Assembly (NCBI GenBank): GCA_030649945.1
Contig: JAUSFE010000118.1
Span: 1-64,000 of the forward strand
DNA: 64,000 nt
Reading direction: 5' to 3'
Source: Dehalococcoidia bacterium
GTDB lineage: Bacteria; Chloroflexota; Dehalococcoidia; SM23-28-2; RBG-16-64-32
Part shown: one piece after another, positions 37,949 through 48,297 of the stretch
Position numbering within the stretch: the stretch's first letter is position 1
Layout: each line of letters starts with the position of its first letter
Program-made: the position numbers and the translations under genes
The notes under the pieces: model-generated
The model's input: only the letters and a program-made list of their open reading frames with translations
What the model was told of the DNA's origin: nothing
Databases searched by the model: none

Positions 37949-38860
37949 TTACACTGCCACCGTCAGGTCCAGGCGCTGCCGCCGCACCTCCGCCATGATC
38001 CGCCGCCCGCTCTCCTCGTCCGGCGCCACCAGCGGCAGCCGGTACCCGCCCACGTTGAAGCCCACGCCGTTCAGCGCGTGCTTCAGTGCGATGGGGTTCC
38101 CCGGTGGCGACATCAGGGCGCTGACCAAAGGCAGCAGGCGCCGGTGGATACGCGCCGCCTCTTCCACCCGGCCCGAGAGGTACGCCTGAATCATCTCGCG
38201 TATCTGCGAGCCCACCAGGTGCGAAATGACGCTGATGACGCCGTAGCCGCCGACCGAAAGTATCGGCAGCGTCAGCTCGTCGTCCCCGCTCCACACCTTG
38301 AAGGCCTGCCCGTCCGGGCCGGCGGGGGCCTCCTCTATCACGCGCGATATCTGCTTCAGGTCCCCGGACGACTCCTTTACTCCCACGATGTTCTCCACCT
38401 GCGCCAGCCGCACCATCGTCTCGGCCGTCACGTTCACCCCCGTGCGCCCCGGGATGTTGTAGAAAATGCACGGCAGCGAGACAGCGGAAGCGATGGCCTG
38501 GAAGTGCTGGAAGATGCCTTCCTGCGGCGGCTTGCTGTAATACGGCGTCGTCAGCAGCAGCGCGTCCACGCCCACGCGCGCCGCCTCCCGCGAAAGCTCG
38601 ATGCTCTCCGCGGTGTTGTACGTGCCGGTCCCCGCCACCACTGCCCCGCGCTTGCCCACGGCCGCCTTCACCTCCGCGAACAACTGCAGCTTCTCCTCGT
38701 GCGAGAGCGTGGGCGCCTCACCGGTCGTCCCGGCGGCGACGACGCCCTCGCTCCCGGAGTCCAGCAGGGCCAGCGCCAGGCGGCGGGCCTGCGCAAAGTC
38801 CACCTGGCCCGCCGCATCAAACGGCGTGACCATGGCGGTGAGCAGCCGTCCTATCTCCAT
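37949..38860 (-). CDS. dapA: 4-hydroxy-tetrahydrodipicolinate synthase
   Basis: 303 residues from ATG 38860, with GGAGG seven bases upstream. It condenses pyruvate and aspartate semialdehyde in the DAP/lysine pathway. Motifs: GTTGEAPTLSHEEK, catalytic Tyr in TPYYSKPPQEG, YNIPGRTG, and the Schiff-base Lys in VGVKESSGD. First gene of the minus-strand run. Confidence 0.96.
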   Translation of the reverse strand: MEIGRLLTAMVTPFDAAGQVDFAQARRLALALLDSGSEGVVAAGTTGEAPTLSHEEKLQLFAEVKAAVGKRGAVVAGTGTYNTAESIELSREAARVGVDALLLTTPYYSKPPQEGIFQHFQAIASAVSLPCIFYNIPGRTGVNVTAETMVRLAQVENIVGVKESSGDLKQISRVIEEAPAGPDGQAFKVWSGDDELTLPILSVGGYGVISVISHLVGSQIREMIQAYLSGRVEEAARIHRRLLPLVSALMSPPGNPIALKHALNGVGFNVGGYRLPLVAPDEESGRRIMAEVRRQRLDLTVAV

Positions 38861-38986
38861 CGTTGAACCTCCGCGCAGCGCTTTCAGAGCAGGCGCGCGG
38901 GCGAACGCACACCCGTCTGGGCGCAAATGATAGCACACGCGGTCGCACCGGGAGCTAGGGCAGGCGCCGGCCGCCGTAGCTGCGCC

Positions 38987-38992
38987 TATAAT
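38987..38992 (+). promoter_or_regulatory. -10 box (TATAAT) placed for a leaderless transcript
   Basis: A perfect TATAAT ends exactly six bases before the ATG at 38999. No Shine-Dalgarno site is present. Confidence 0.65.
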
Positions 38993-38998
38993 GGCCGC

Positions 38999-39439
38999 AT
39001 GACCAAGAAGCGAACGGGCGACCCCTGGCTGCCGGCCGGCCAATACGGGCGCTCCCTCCCCGCCTTCACGGTGAACCTGCTGGTGCGCGACGTGCCCGTC
39101 GCCGTCGCCTTCTATCGCGGCGTGCTCCAGGCGGAGGTGCGCTACTCCGACCCTGACTTCGCCGCCCTCAGGATGGGAGGCCTCGACTTCATGCTCCACG
39201 CGGACCACACCTACGAGAAGCACCCTTGGCAGGGCGTGCTGACCTCCGGCGAGAGGCGCGGCCTGGGGGTGGAGCTGCGCCTCTTCGGCATCGACCCGGA
39301 CGGCCTGGCCGCGCGCGCCGCCGCCGCCCGCGCCACGGTGCTGGCGCCGCCGGTGGACAAGCCGCACGGCTGGCGCGAGGTCTGGGTCCAGGACGCCGAC
39401 GGCTACGTCTGGGCCGTCGGCGTGCCCAGCGGGGGCTGA
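38999..39439 (+). CDS. VOC-family (glyoxalase/bleomycin-resistance-like) protein
   Basis: 146 residues. One beta-alpha-beta-beta-beta module pair: FTVNLLVRDVPVAVAFYRGVL, DFAALRMGGLDFMLHAD, and the second half ending VWVQDADGYVWAVGVPSGG. It may bind a metal or a small ligand; the reaction is unknown. I chose ATG 38999 because TATAAT lies six bases upstream; the open frame reaches 38927. Its stop TGA is followed three bases later by the trmO gene in the same reading frame. Confidence 0.8.
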   Translation: MTKKRTGDPWLPAGQYGRSLPAFTVNLLVRDVPVAVAFYRGVLQAEVRYSDPDFAALRMGGLDFMLHADHTYEKHPWQGVLTSGERRGLGVELRLFGIDPDGLAARAAAARATVLAPPVDKPHGWREVWVQDADGYVWAVGVPSGG

Positions 39440-39442
39440 GAC

Positions 39443-39967
39443 CTGCTGAACCGCATCCGCCGTCTCTTCCGGCCCCGGCCGGAGGAGTTCCCGGAGCTGC
39501 CGGAGATCACACTGCGGCCCATCGGCGTCGTCCGCAACGCGGTCAAGCAGCCGCGGCCCGAAGGCTGGCAGAACGTGGTATCGCGCATCGTCATCCGGCC
39601 GGACCTCGCGGACGCGCTGCTGGGGCTGGACGGCTACTCGCATCTCATCGTCGTCTTCTGGCCGCACCTGGTGCCCGACGATGTCCGTGGCTCCAAGCAC
39701 CGCCTGCACCCCCGCGACGACGAGCGCAACCCGCTCATGGGCGTGCTCGCCACCCGCAGCCAGATCCGCTTCAATCCTCTGCTGGTCACCGCTGTCCGGC
39801 TCCTGGCCGTCAAGGGCAACGTCCTGCGCGTGCGGGGGCTGGACGCCGTCAACGGGACGCCGGTGCTGGACGTCAAGCCCTATCTTCCCCGCTTCGACGC
39901 CATTAGCGAGGCGCAGGTGCCGCAATGGGTGCTGGACGCGCAGGAGCGGGCGCGCCGGGGCGCATGA
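39443..39967 (+). CDS. trmO: TrmO-type tRNA (t6A37) N6-methyltransferase, apparent CTG start
   Basis: About 174 residues. The N-terminal ITLRPIGVVRNAV, the centre LDGYSHLIVVFWPHLV, and GVLATRSQIRFNPLLVTAV with GTPVLDVKPYLPRFD match the TrmO/TsaA SAM-binding family that methylates threonylcarbamoyl-A37 of tRNA. Between the in-frame TGA of the VOC gene (39437-39439) and the essential N-terminal motif there is no ATG, GTG or TTG. The first such codon, GTG 39575, would remove ~44 residues including IGVVRN. CTG at 39443 or 39446 is therefore the likely start, with GGGGG about eight bases upstream and translational coupling to the VOC gene. Confidence 0.75.
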   Translation: MLNRIRRLFRPRPEEFPELPEITLRPIGVVRNAVKQPRPEGWQNVVSRIVIRPDLADALLGLDGYSHLIVVFWPHLVPDDVRGSKHRLHPRDDERNPLMGVLATRSQIRFNPLLVTAVRLLAVKGNVLRVRGLDAVNGTPVLDVKPYLPRFDAISEAQVPQWVLDAQERARRGA

Positions 39968-40686
39968 GCGGCCGGCGCGGGCGCCTGCTCCAGGTCCACG
40001 ACCGCCTCCTCGCCGCCTACGGCCCGCAGCGCTGGTGGCCGGGCGAAACGCCCTTCGAGGTCATCGTGGGCGCCATCCTCACCCAGTCCGCGGCGTGGAC
40101 GAACGCGGAGCGGGCGCTGGCGAACCTGCGGCGGGCCGGTGCCCTCTCACCCGCCGGCCTCATCGCCATCGGCGAAGGCGAGTTGGCAGCGCTGATCCGG
40201 CCCAGCGGCTTCTTCAACGCCAAGGCCCGCAGCCTCAAGGCCCTGGCCGACCTGCTACGCGACCGCTACGGCGGCGATATCGGCCGGCTCCTGCGCACGC
40301 CCGGCGCACCGCTGCGGACGCTGCTCCTGGCCACGCACGGCATCGGCCCGGAGACGGCGGACGCCATCGTCCTCTACGCCGCCGGCCGGCCGTCGTTCGT
40401 GATCGACGCCTACACCAGGCGCACCTTCTCGCGGCTGGGCCTCACGCCCGCCCGCGATACGTACGAGGACTGGCGGCGCCTGTTCATGGACAACCTGCCG
40501 GCGGACGCGCCGCTCTTCAACGAGTACCATGCCCTCATCGTCCGGCACGGCAAGGAGGCCTGCCGCAAGCGGCCGCTGTGCGCGCGCTGCCCCCTGCTGG
40601 ACCTCTGCCCCACGGGCAGCCCGTCCCTGCCTAGGCGGGTGGGGGTCAGGCTAAGGCCCGCTAATCACCCGGGGGGGTCAGGCTAA
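39964..40686 (+). CDS. HhH-GPD DNA glycosylase, endonuclease III-like (COG2231)
   Basis: 240 residues from ATG 39964, which overlaps the trmO stop (ATGA). The helix-hairpin-helix motif THGIGPETADAIVLYA and the catalytic Asp in FVIDAYTRR are present. A Glu takes the place of the Nth Lys, which is usual in this subfamily and suggests a monofunctional glycosylase. C-x5-C-x2-C-x5-C near residue 200-215 binds a [4Fe-4S] cluster. It removes damaged bases in base excision repair. The last ~20 codons run into a local 32-base repeat, so the C-terminal tail is repeat-derived. Confidence 0.85.
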   Translation: MSGRRGRLLQVHDRLLAAYGPQRWWPGETPFEVIVGAILTQSAAWTNAERALANLRRAGALSPAGLIAIGEGELAALIRPSGFFNAKARSLKALADLLRDRYGGDIGRLLRTPGAPLRTLLLATHGIGPETADAIVLYAAGRPSFVIDAYTRRTFSRLGLTPARDTYEDWRRLFMDNLPADAPLFNEYHALIVRHGKEACRKRPLCARCPLLDLCPTGSPSLPRRVGVRLRPANHPGGSG

Positions 40687-40725
40687 GGTCCGCCAATCAC
40701 CCGGGGGGTCAGGCTTCAGCCTGAC
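40641..40725. repeat. 32-base tandem repeat (2.6 copies) ending in a hairpin
   Basis: GGGGGTCAGGCTAAGG...AATCACCCGG occurs at 40641-40672 and 40673-40703, and a third partial copy turns into the perfect hairpin GTCAGGCTTCAGCCTGAC (40708-40725). The repeat covers the stop of the glycosylase gene, and the hairpin may end both convergent transcripts. Confidence 0.8.
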
Positions 40726-40771
40726 AGCGGGGAGGGGTGGGGAAGCTGACCGCTGACTGCTGAGCGCTGAC

Positions 40772-41422
40772 CTACGCTGGCATCAGGTAGATGGCCACCA
40801 GCGCGAAGTGCAGGGCGCTGCCGCCGATCACCAGCAGGTGAAACACCTCGTGGTAGCCGAAGACGTGCGGGAATGGGTCCGGGCGCCGCAGGGCGTAGAT
40901 GATCCCGCCCAGCGTGTACAACAGCCCGCCCAGCACCAGCAACGCCAGCGGCGCCAGCGCGAACCAAGACCAGATCGGCCCGGCGGCCACGAGCGCCAGC
41001 CAGCCGGTGGACGCGTAGAGGGCGACGCTCAGCCAGCGCGGCGCGGAGGGCCACGCCACCTTGAACACGATGCCGGCGCCGGCGATGGCCCAGACCACCG
41101 ACACCATGCTGATGCCCCAGGCGGTGTTTAAGGCCAGCAGGCAGAAGGGCGTGTACGTGCCGGCGATGAGCACGAAGATCATCGAGTGGTCCACCCGCTT
41201 GAGGAGCGAACGCAGGCGCGGCCCCCAGGAGATGGTGTGGTAGACGCCGCTGGTCAGGTAGAGGGCCACCAGGCTGCCGGCGAAGACGGCGCCCCCCACG
41301 TACGCCCGCGTGGACTGCGCCAGCAGCACCAGCAGGACGATGCCGGCGACCGCGAAGGCGGCCGCGGCCAGGTGCAGGTAGCCGCGCAGCAGCGGGCGGC
41401 GCGCCTCAACGGCGGCCATCAC
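40772..41422 (-). CDS. Hemolysin III / TrhA (PAQR) family membrane protein
   Basis: 216 residues with seven predicted membrane spans. The PAQR metal-binding motifs are visible: SGVYHTIS, VDHSMIFVLIAGTYTPF and GYHEVFHLLVIGGSALHF with HxxxH. Bacterial members (TrhA, YqfA) affect membrane fluidity homeostasis; old reports call them hemolysin III. A candidate structured RNA lies upstream on the opposite strand. Confidence 0.88.
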   Translation of the reverse strand: MMAAVEARRPLLRGYLHLAAAAFAVAGIVLLVLLAQSTRAYVGGAVFAGSLVALYLTSGVYHTISWGPRLRSLLKRVDHSMIFVLIAGTYTPFCLLALNTAWGISMVSVVWAIAGAGIVFKVAWPSAPRWLSVALYASTGWLALVAAGPIWSWFALAPLALLVLGGLLYTLGGIIYALRRPDPFPHVFGYHEVFHLLVIGGSALHFALVAIYLMPA

Positions 41423-41468
41423 GGCGCGGCGGCCTTTTCACGCACGGCAGATGCTTCTCTCATGCCTG

Positions 41469-41497
41469 TTCACAACTTTATCACGACTGCATGTAAC
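41469..41497 (+). promoter_or_regulatory. Promoter of the candidate RNA at 41504
   Basis: TTCACA (41469-41474), a 17-base spacer and TGTAAC (41492-41497). The predicted start, about 41504, is at the base of the first hairpin. Confidence 0.5.
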
Positions 41498-41503
41498 AGG
41501 TAG

Positions 41504-41628
41504 TGGGAGGGCGCGTCTTATGTATTGGTCCCAAACCCTCCCTTTTGGGCTCGTCACAGGAAGGTCCCGGCAGGCTTTCCTGTGATGCTCTCTAAAGCGA
41601 AAGCCGTCCGCTCCGGCGGGCGGCTTTT
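41504..41628 (+). ncRNA. Candidate structured non-coding RNA (~125 bases)
   Basis: Three stems in order: GGGAGGG/CCCTCCC (41505-41511 with 41536-41542), TCACAGGAA/TTCCTGTGA (41554-41562 with 41577-41585), and a terminator AAAGCCGTCCGC-TCCG-GCGGGCGGCTTTT (41600-41628, one G-U pair). GGTCCC appears twice in unpaired parts. No gene follows on this strand before the convergent P450, so it is not an obvious leader. It does not match SRP, tmRNA, RNase P, 6S or a riboswitch consensus that I know. Confidence 0.5.
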
Positions 41629-41640
41629 CCTTACCCGAAG

Positions 41641-41702
41641 CTGTCATTCTGAGCGCCGGCAACATCCTTCACGGGACATAACGCTGTTCGCGAAGGAATC
41701 TA
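41641..41702 (+). repeat. CTGTCATTCTGAGC...GCGAAGGAATCT repeat
   Basis: This intergenic element has the ends CTGTCATTCTGAGC and GCGAAGGAATCT. The same two ends, with a different middle, occur inside copA at 61550-61607. Similar sequences are dispersed in many environmental genomes. Confidence 0.6.
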
Positions 41703-41777
41703 GGTAGGCTGGGGTGGTGGGTCAGGTGGCAGCGTAACCGGCTACCCCCATCGCCCATTTCCATCTGCCCATTTTCC

Positions 41778-42995
41778 TCACTTCCCCACGTCCAGCAGCA
41801 CCTGCTTCGGCCCGCGGATGATGAACGTCCCGCCCCACTCCGGCTCCGCCCGCAGCGCCAGGCGGGGGAAGCGCCGCAACAGCGTCCCCAGGGCGATCTG
41901 CGCCTCCGCCCGCGCCAGGGGGGCGCCCAGGCAGAAGTGGGTGCCATCGCCGAACGCCAGGTGGTCCGCCGGGTTGCGCCGCACGTCGAAGCGCTCCGGG
42001 TCAGCGTACTTCTCCGGGTCGCGGTTGGCCGCCGCCAGCAGGCAGAAAGCCACCTGGCCTGCCTCCATCGGCTGGCCGCCCACCTCCAGGTCCTCCTTCA
42101 GCACGCGCCCTGTGGCGTGCACCGGCCCGCTGAAACGCAGGAGCTCCTCCACGGCCGGCTGGATCAGCCCCGGCTCCTCGCGCAGGGCCTGCAACTGCTC
42201 CGGGTGGTTGAGCAGCGTGATCACGCTGCCGCCGATGAGATTCGTTGTCGTCTCGTTGCCGGCCACCAGCAGCAGGATCGCCGTCGCGAAGATCTCTTCC
42301 TCGCTCAGCACCTGACCCTGCTCCTCCGCCGCAATCAGCCCGCTGATCAGGTCGTTCTGCGGGCTCTGCCGGCGCTCCTGGATGATGCCCGCGAAGTACC
42401 CGGCAAGCTCCTCAATCGCCTGGCGGCCCTTCTCCAGCACGCCCGGCGCCGCAAACGGCCCGCCCAGCGTGGCCACCACCATGGTTGACCAGTGCTTGAA
42501 CTTGTCGCGGTCCGCCGGGGGCACCCCCAGCATCTCCGCGATCACGATCACCGGCAGCGGGTACGCCAGGTCCAGTACGATGTCCGTCTCCCCCTGCTCC
42601 TGCACCAGGTCCAGCAGGTGGTCCACCAGCGCCTGAATGCGCGGGCGCAGGTCCTCCACCGCGCGCGGCGTGAAGGCCTTGCTCACCAGCCGGCGCAGCC
42701 GCGTGTGCTCCGGCGGGTCAGAGGAAAGCATCGTCTGCGCCTGGGCGAAGGGGCCCAGCTCCTGCTGCCGCTGCCTCACCATCTCCGCGAAGCGGTTGCG
42801 CGCCACCCGCCGGTCGGCCGAGAAGCGCGGGTCCGTCAGCACAAAGTCCACGTCCGCAAAACGGGTCAGGATCCAGGCGTCCATGACCGGGCTCCAGGAG
42901 ACGGGGCGGCTGTCGCGCAGCGCCTTGTACGTGGGGTAGGGATCCGCCAGCATTCCCGGCGCCAGGGGGTTGAACTGCACCTGTTCCGTGACCAT
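41778..42995 (-). CDS. Cytochrome P450
   Basis: 405 residues, a soluble bacterial class I P450 (CYP107/CYP105-like). I-helix LLVAGNETTTN, ExxR in EELLRFSG, and the heme loop FGDGTHFCLGAPLARAE with the Cys ligand are all intact. It needs a ferredoxin and a reductase, which are not next to it. The substrate is unknown. GAGGAG lies eight bases before the ATG. A TATAAT and a TetR-type dyad lie ~100 bases upstream. Confidence 0.93.
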   Translation of the reverse strand: MVTEQVQFNPLAPGMLADPYPTYKALRDSRPVSWSPVMDAWILTRFADVDFVLTDPRFSADRRVARNRFAEMVRQRQQELGPFAQAQTMLSSDPPEHTRLRRLVSKAFTPRAVEDLRPRIQALVDHLLDLVQEQGETDIVLDLAYPLPVIVIAEMLGVPPADRDKFKHWSTMVVATLGGPFAAPGVLEKGRQAIEELAGYFAGIIQERRQSPQNDLISGLIAAEEQGQVLSEEEIFATAILLLVAGNETTTNLIGGSVITLLNHPEQLQALREEPGLIQPAVEELLRFSGPVHATGRVLKEDLEVGGQPMEAGQVAFCLLAAANRDPEKYADPERFDVRRNPADHLAFGDGTHFCLGAPLARAEAQIALGTLLRRFPRLALRAEPEWGGTFIIRGPKQVLLDVGK

Positions 42996-43085
42996 GGCCC
43001 GCTCCTCCTCAGCCTGGGGCGGCTGTTCTCTAATTAAGCGGGCCGCACGGGAAGCCTGTCAATGGCCGCGCGCCCTTTGCTCAAC

Positions 43086-43108
43086 TGACTGACCGGTCGG
43101 TCATTATA
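43086..43108 (-). promoter_or_regulatory. TetR-type operator dyad with TATAAT, upstream of the P450
   Basis: TGACTGACC-GGTCGGTCA (43086-43103) is an 18-base dyad with one mismatch. On the minus strand a perfect TATAAT (43108-43103) abuts it, so a bound dimer would cover the start of P450 transcription. GACCGGTC cores are typical of TetR/AcrR operators. No tetR gene is adjacent. Confidence 0.6.
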
Positions 43109-43176
43109 TCACCCAGCACTTCCTTGACCCGCCCGCGGCGTCCTCTTACGCTGGCCCTGACACGGAAGGAGCGAAT

Positions 43177-44259
43177 GTGGACATCGCCATCGTAGGGCCG
43201 CAGCTATCCGGCAAGACCACCGTCTTCCGCGCGCTCACGTCCGGGCACGGCGGCGCCGCCGCCGGCGCCCACGGCGAGAACATCGGCGTCGTCAAGGTTC
43301 CGGACGAGCGCCTGTTCAAGCTGGCGGAGCTGGTGCAGGCGAAGAAGGTGACCCCGCTGGAGGTGCGCCTGCACGACCTGCCCCCGCTGTTCGAGCGCGG
43401 CGCCGCCCCCGCCGGCGAGGCGGCCGAGACGCTCTCCCGCGCAGACGCCCTCGTGCTCGTCGTGCGCGCCTTCCAGCGGGAGGACGTGCCCCAGGCGCAG
43501 GGCGGCGTTGACCCGCAGCGTGACGTCCAGGCCTTCCAGGCGGAACTCCTCCTCAACGACCTGGGCATTGTGGAGCGGCGTCTCGAGAAGCTGGATATGG
43601 CCGTGCGCTCCGGCCGCCCCGGCGAGCGCGAGGCCGGCGAGCGCGAGGTGGCGCTGCTCCAGCGCGTGCGCTCGCTGCTGGAGGCCGGCAGGCCCCTGCG
43701 CGGCGAGGTCGCTGACGCGGCGGACCTGAAGGCTCTGGCGAACTTCGGCCTGCTCTCGCTCAAGCCCATGCTGGTCCTCGTCAACATCGGCGAGGACGAA
43801 GCCGGCCGCGCCGGCGAGATCGAGGCCGAGTACCAGGCGCGCTATGGCGCGACGCGCACCGGGGCCGCCGTTATGTGCGCCAGGCTGGAGGCGGAGCTGG
43901 CGGAGCTGCCGCCGGCGGACGCGGCGGAGTTCCGTCGCGAGATGGGCGCCGGCGAAGGCGTGACCGAGCGCGTCCTGGCGCTCCTCCAGGACCTCCTCGG
44001 CCTCGTCGTCTTCTTCACCGCCGGCGACAAGGAGACCCGCGCCTGGACCGTGCCCGCAGGCTCCACCGCCCTGCAGGCCGCCGGCCGCATCCACACCGAC
44101 ATCGAGCGCGGGTTCATCCGCGCGGAAGTCATCTCCTGGGACCGGCTGCTGGCGCTGGGCTCCCACGTGGAGGCCCGCCGCCACGGCCAGCTGCGCACGG
44201 AAGGGAAGCAGTACATAGTGCAGGACGGCGACGTCATCAACGTCCTGTTCAATGTCTAG
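43177..44259 (+). CDS. YchF/OLA1-like P-loop nucleotidase
   Basis: 360 residues from GTG 43177, with GGAAGGAG seven bases upstream. Short P-loop GPQLSGKTTVF, then a helical insertion (~120-170) and the YchF C-terminal TGS/DUF933-like domain (FFTAGDKETRAWTV, HTDIERGFIRAEVISWDRLL, YIVQDGDVINVLFNV). YchF proteins hydrolyse ATP or GTP, bind ribosomes, and tune stress responses. The usual N-terminal half is divergent, so this may be a paralogue of the standard YchF. Confidence 0.85.
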   Translation: MDIAIVGPQLSGKTTVFRALTSGHGGAAAGAHGENIGVVKVPDERLFKLAELVQAKKVTPLEVRLHDLPPLFERGAAPAGEAAETLSRADALVLVVRAFQREDVPQAQGGVDPQRDVQAFQAELLLNDLGIVERRLEKLDMAVRSGRPGEREAGEREVALLQRVRSLLEAGRPLRGEVADAADLKALANFGLLSLKPMLVLVNIGEDEAGRAGEIEAEYQARYGATRTGAAVMCARLEAELAELPPADAAEFRREMGAGEGVTERVLALLQDLLGLVVFFTAGDKETRAWTVPAGSTALQAAGRIHTDIERGFIRAEVISWDRLLALGSHVEARRHGQLRTEGKQYIVQDGDVINVLFNV

Positions 44260-44648
44260 GCCAGATTCGCGTAGGGAGGTACCTTCAGGTCCCTCCAACC
44301 GGGGCGGGGCTGGGGAGCCACCGCCCGCGGACGCCACCGCCGTCTCCTGACCTCCCCTGGGAGCCTCGCCATGCAAGCAGCGTCAGCAGGGCAAGCCTTG
44401 GTCGCTCCGTTCGTCCTACGAGAACCTCAGGACGAGCGGGACGATGCGTCGTACTGAAGCGCTCGCTACCGAATGGCGCGCCTTCCCGCTCATGGTGCTT
44501 GCCCGCCTCAGGAGGGAGGTACTCGTACCATGAGCGGAGCACCGAGGCCGGCAACCCCGAGGGCGGCTGTGGTGGTCCCAACCGTTCCGGCCCGGTGCCG
44601 CAAACGGCCCCAATATCAGATAATGGAGCGCGAGGGAGGGCGCAGAGC
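44260..44648. other. Structured intergenic region with three hairpins
   Basis: A 389-base gap before the XdhC-like gene. Hairpins: GGGAGGTACC...GGTCCCTCC (about 44275-44298), CGTTCGTCCT...AGGACGAGCG (44408-44438, one G-U pair), and CCGCTCATGGT...ACCATGAGCGG (44486-44537). Bases 44516-44541 occur as an exact inverted copy at 54823-54848. No gene with a ribosome site was found on either strand. Confidence 0.5.
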
Positions 44649-45524
44649 ATGGCGAGAAAGGAACCCACCCAGGCCGCCCAAATTGCGGACGAGGTGCTGG
44701 CCGCCCGGGAGGGCGGGCCGCCGGTGCTGGTCGCCACCGTCATCTCTGCGCCCGCCGCCGGCGCCGCCCCGATCGGTGCCAAGATGCTGGTGCGGGCCGA
44801 CGGCTCCCGCCTGGGCCGGCTGGACGGCGGCCCCCTGGACGGGGCTGTGCTGGCCGAGGCCCCGGACGCCTTCCGCCGCCACGGCGTAGAGACGGTCTAC
44901 GTGGCCCCCGGCGGCGCGCGCCTGCGGCGCCTCGAGGCGGCGGGCCGCGACTCCTACCAGGTGATGCTGGAGGTGCACGAACGGCCGGCCACGCTGCTGG
45001 TCATCGGCGGTGGGCACGTGGGCAAGGCGCTCTCCGTCATCGGCGACCTCTGCGGCTTCTCCGTCGCCATCGTGGACGACCGCCCGGAGTACGCCAACCG
45101 CGAGCGCTTCCCGGAGGCCGCGGACGTCGTCTGCGGCCGCTTCGAGGAGGTGCTGCGCGATTATCCTATCGATGCCGGCACCTACATCGTCTGCGTCACC
45201 CGCGGCCACAAGCACGACGAGGAGAGCCTGCGCCGGGTAGTGGGTTCGCCCGCGGCGTACGTTGGCATGATCGGGTCGAAGCGGCGCGTCGGCGCGGTGC
45301 TCCAGCACCTGGTCGAGGACGGCGCCGACCCGCAGGCGGTGGCGCGGGTGCACACACCCATCGGCCTGGACATCGGCGCGGAGACGCCGGAGGAGATCGC
45401 CGTCGCCATCATGGCGGAGATCATCCAGGCGCGCCGCGGCGGCAGCGGACGGCCCCTGCGCGAGTCCCGCAAACCGCGCCCCGGCATCGCGCCGGCGGAG
45501 CGGCTGCCGGAGCCCGGCGAGTGA
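44649..45524 (+). CDS. XdhC/CoxI-family protein
   Basis: 291 residues from ATG 44649. The N-terminal ~95 residues are a diverged XdhC_CoxI domain; the C-terminal part is the XdhC Rossmann domain with LLVIGGGHVGKALSVIGDL, VVDDRPEYANRERFPEA, and PAAYVGMIGSKRRVGAV. XdhC proteins insert or sulfurate the molybdenum cofactor for xanthine or CO dehydrogenases. No such dehydrogenase is in the window. A separate N-terminal XdhC domain protein is encoded at 53274. It overlaps a small gene at its 3' end. Confidence 0.88.
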   Translation: MARKEPTQAAQIADEVLAAREGGPPVLVATVISAPAAGAAPIGAKMLVRADGSRLGRLDGGPLDGAVLAEAPDAFRRHGVETVYVAPGGARLRRLEAAGRDSYQVMLEVHERPATLLVIGGGHVGKALSVIGDLCGFSVAIVDDRPEYANRERFPEAADVVCGRFEEVLRDYPIDAGTYIVCVTRGHKHDEESLRRVVGSPAAYVGMIGSKRRVGAVLQHLVEDGADPQAVARVHTPIGLDIGAETPEEIAVAIMAEIIQARRGGSGRPLRESRKPRPGIAPAERLPEPGE

Positions 45525-45637
45525 AGCGCCGCCTGCTGCACTTTCTGGAGGCGGCTCACGAGATGGTCGCGGACGGCCTGGCCACCCTGGAGCGCGTGCC
45601 CGTGGTCTTCTACCGGCACGGCCGGGACAAACGCTAG
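45521..45637 (+). CDS. Small protein (38 aa) overlapping the xdhC-like gene
   Basis: A GTG at 45521 overlaps the XdhC stop (GTGA), and the frame runs to TAG 45635-45637. The product is a basic helix followed by VVFYRHGRDKR. No family is recognised. The four-base overlap, as seen for many real gene pairs here, is the main evidence that it is translated. Confidence 0.45.
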   Translation: MKRRLLHFLEAAHEMVADGLATLERVPVVFYRHGRDKR

Positions 45638-45738
45638 GCGGTTCCGGCCGCTACTCCGGCGCGTGACCGGCGTGCGCCGGCGTCAGCAGGACGTAGGCGC
45701 GTGATGGCTCATAAGTCCGGGTTACCGAAATCGGAGGC

Positions 45739-48062
<2,324 letters not shown>

Positions 48063-48200
48063 TCTCAGCGAGGTGCTCGTAACGGTCGTCTCCAGTTGCG
48101 TCCGCCAAGCCGAGCTGGTTGCAGACCGCAAAGGCATCAGGCCACAGATACCGCTCCGCAGGGCGGTCGGAGGCGGGACCGGTGCACTCGGGCCACGGAA

Positions 48201-48234
48201 AGCGAGGGAGCTGCTGTCAGGCAGTTCCCTCGCT
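48201..48234 (+). terminator. Intrinsic terminator after katG
   Basis: AGCGAGGGAGCTGC and GCAGTTCCCTCGCT pair with one G-U pair around TGTCAG, followed by CTCTTAA. Confidence 0.75.
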
Positions 48235-48297
48235 CTCTTAACGACTTGGCCGCTGACTAGACCTTCCAATCCGGCGACTGCGTGCAGGTAACAGATC

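Noticed and set aside
39437..39439. TGA read as selenocysteine joining VOC and TrmO
   Set aside because: No SECIS-like hairpin is evident directly after the TGA, no Sec-type protein family fits, and the VOC domain ends exactly there. Ordinary read-through is kept only as a minor alternative.
40400..40450. Loss of the catalytic Lys in the endonuclease III-like protein as a defect
   Set aside because: Glu at this place (GPETAD) is normal for the COG2231 subfamily, which works as a glycosylase with the conserved Asp.
41504..41628. Known riboswitch, SRP RNA or 6S RNA
   Set aside because: I could not find the conserved cores of TPP, cobalamin, SAM, fluoride, ZTP, guanidine or c-di-GMP riboswitches, nor the SRP GGAA loop, and no gene follows on that strand.
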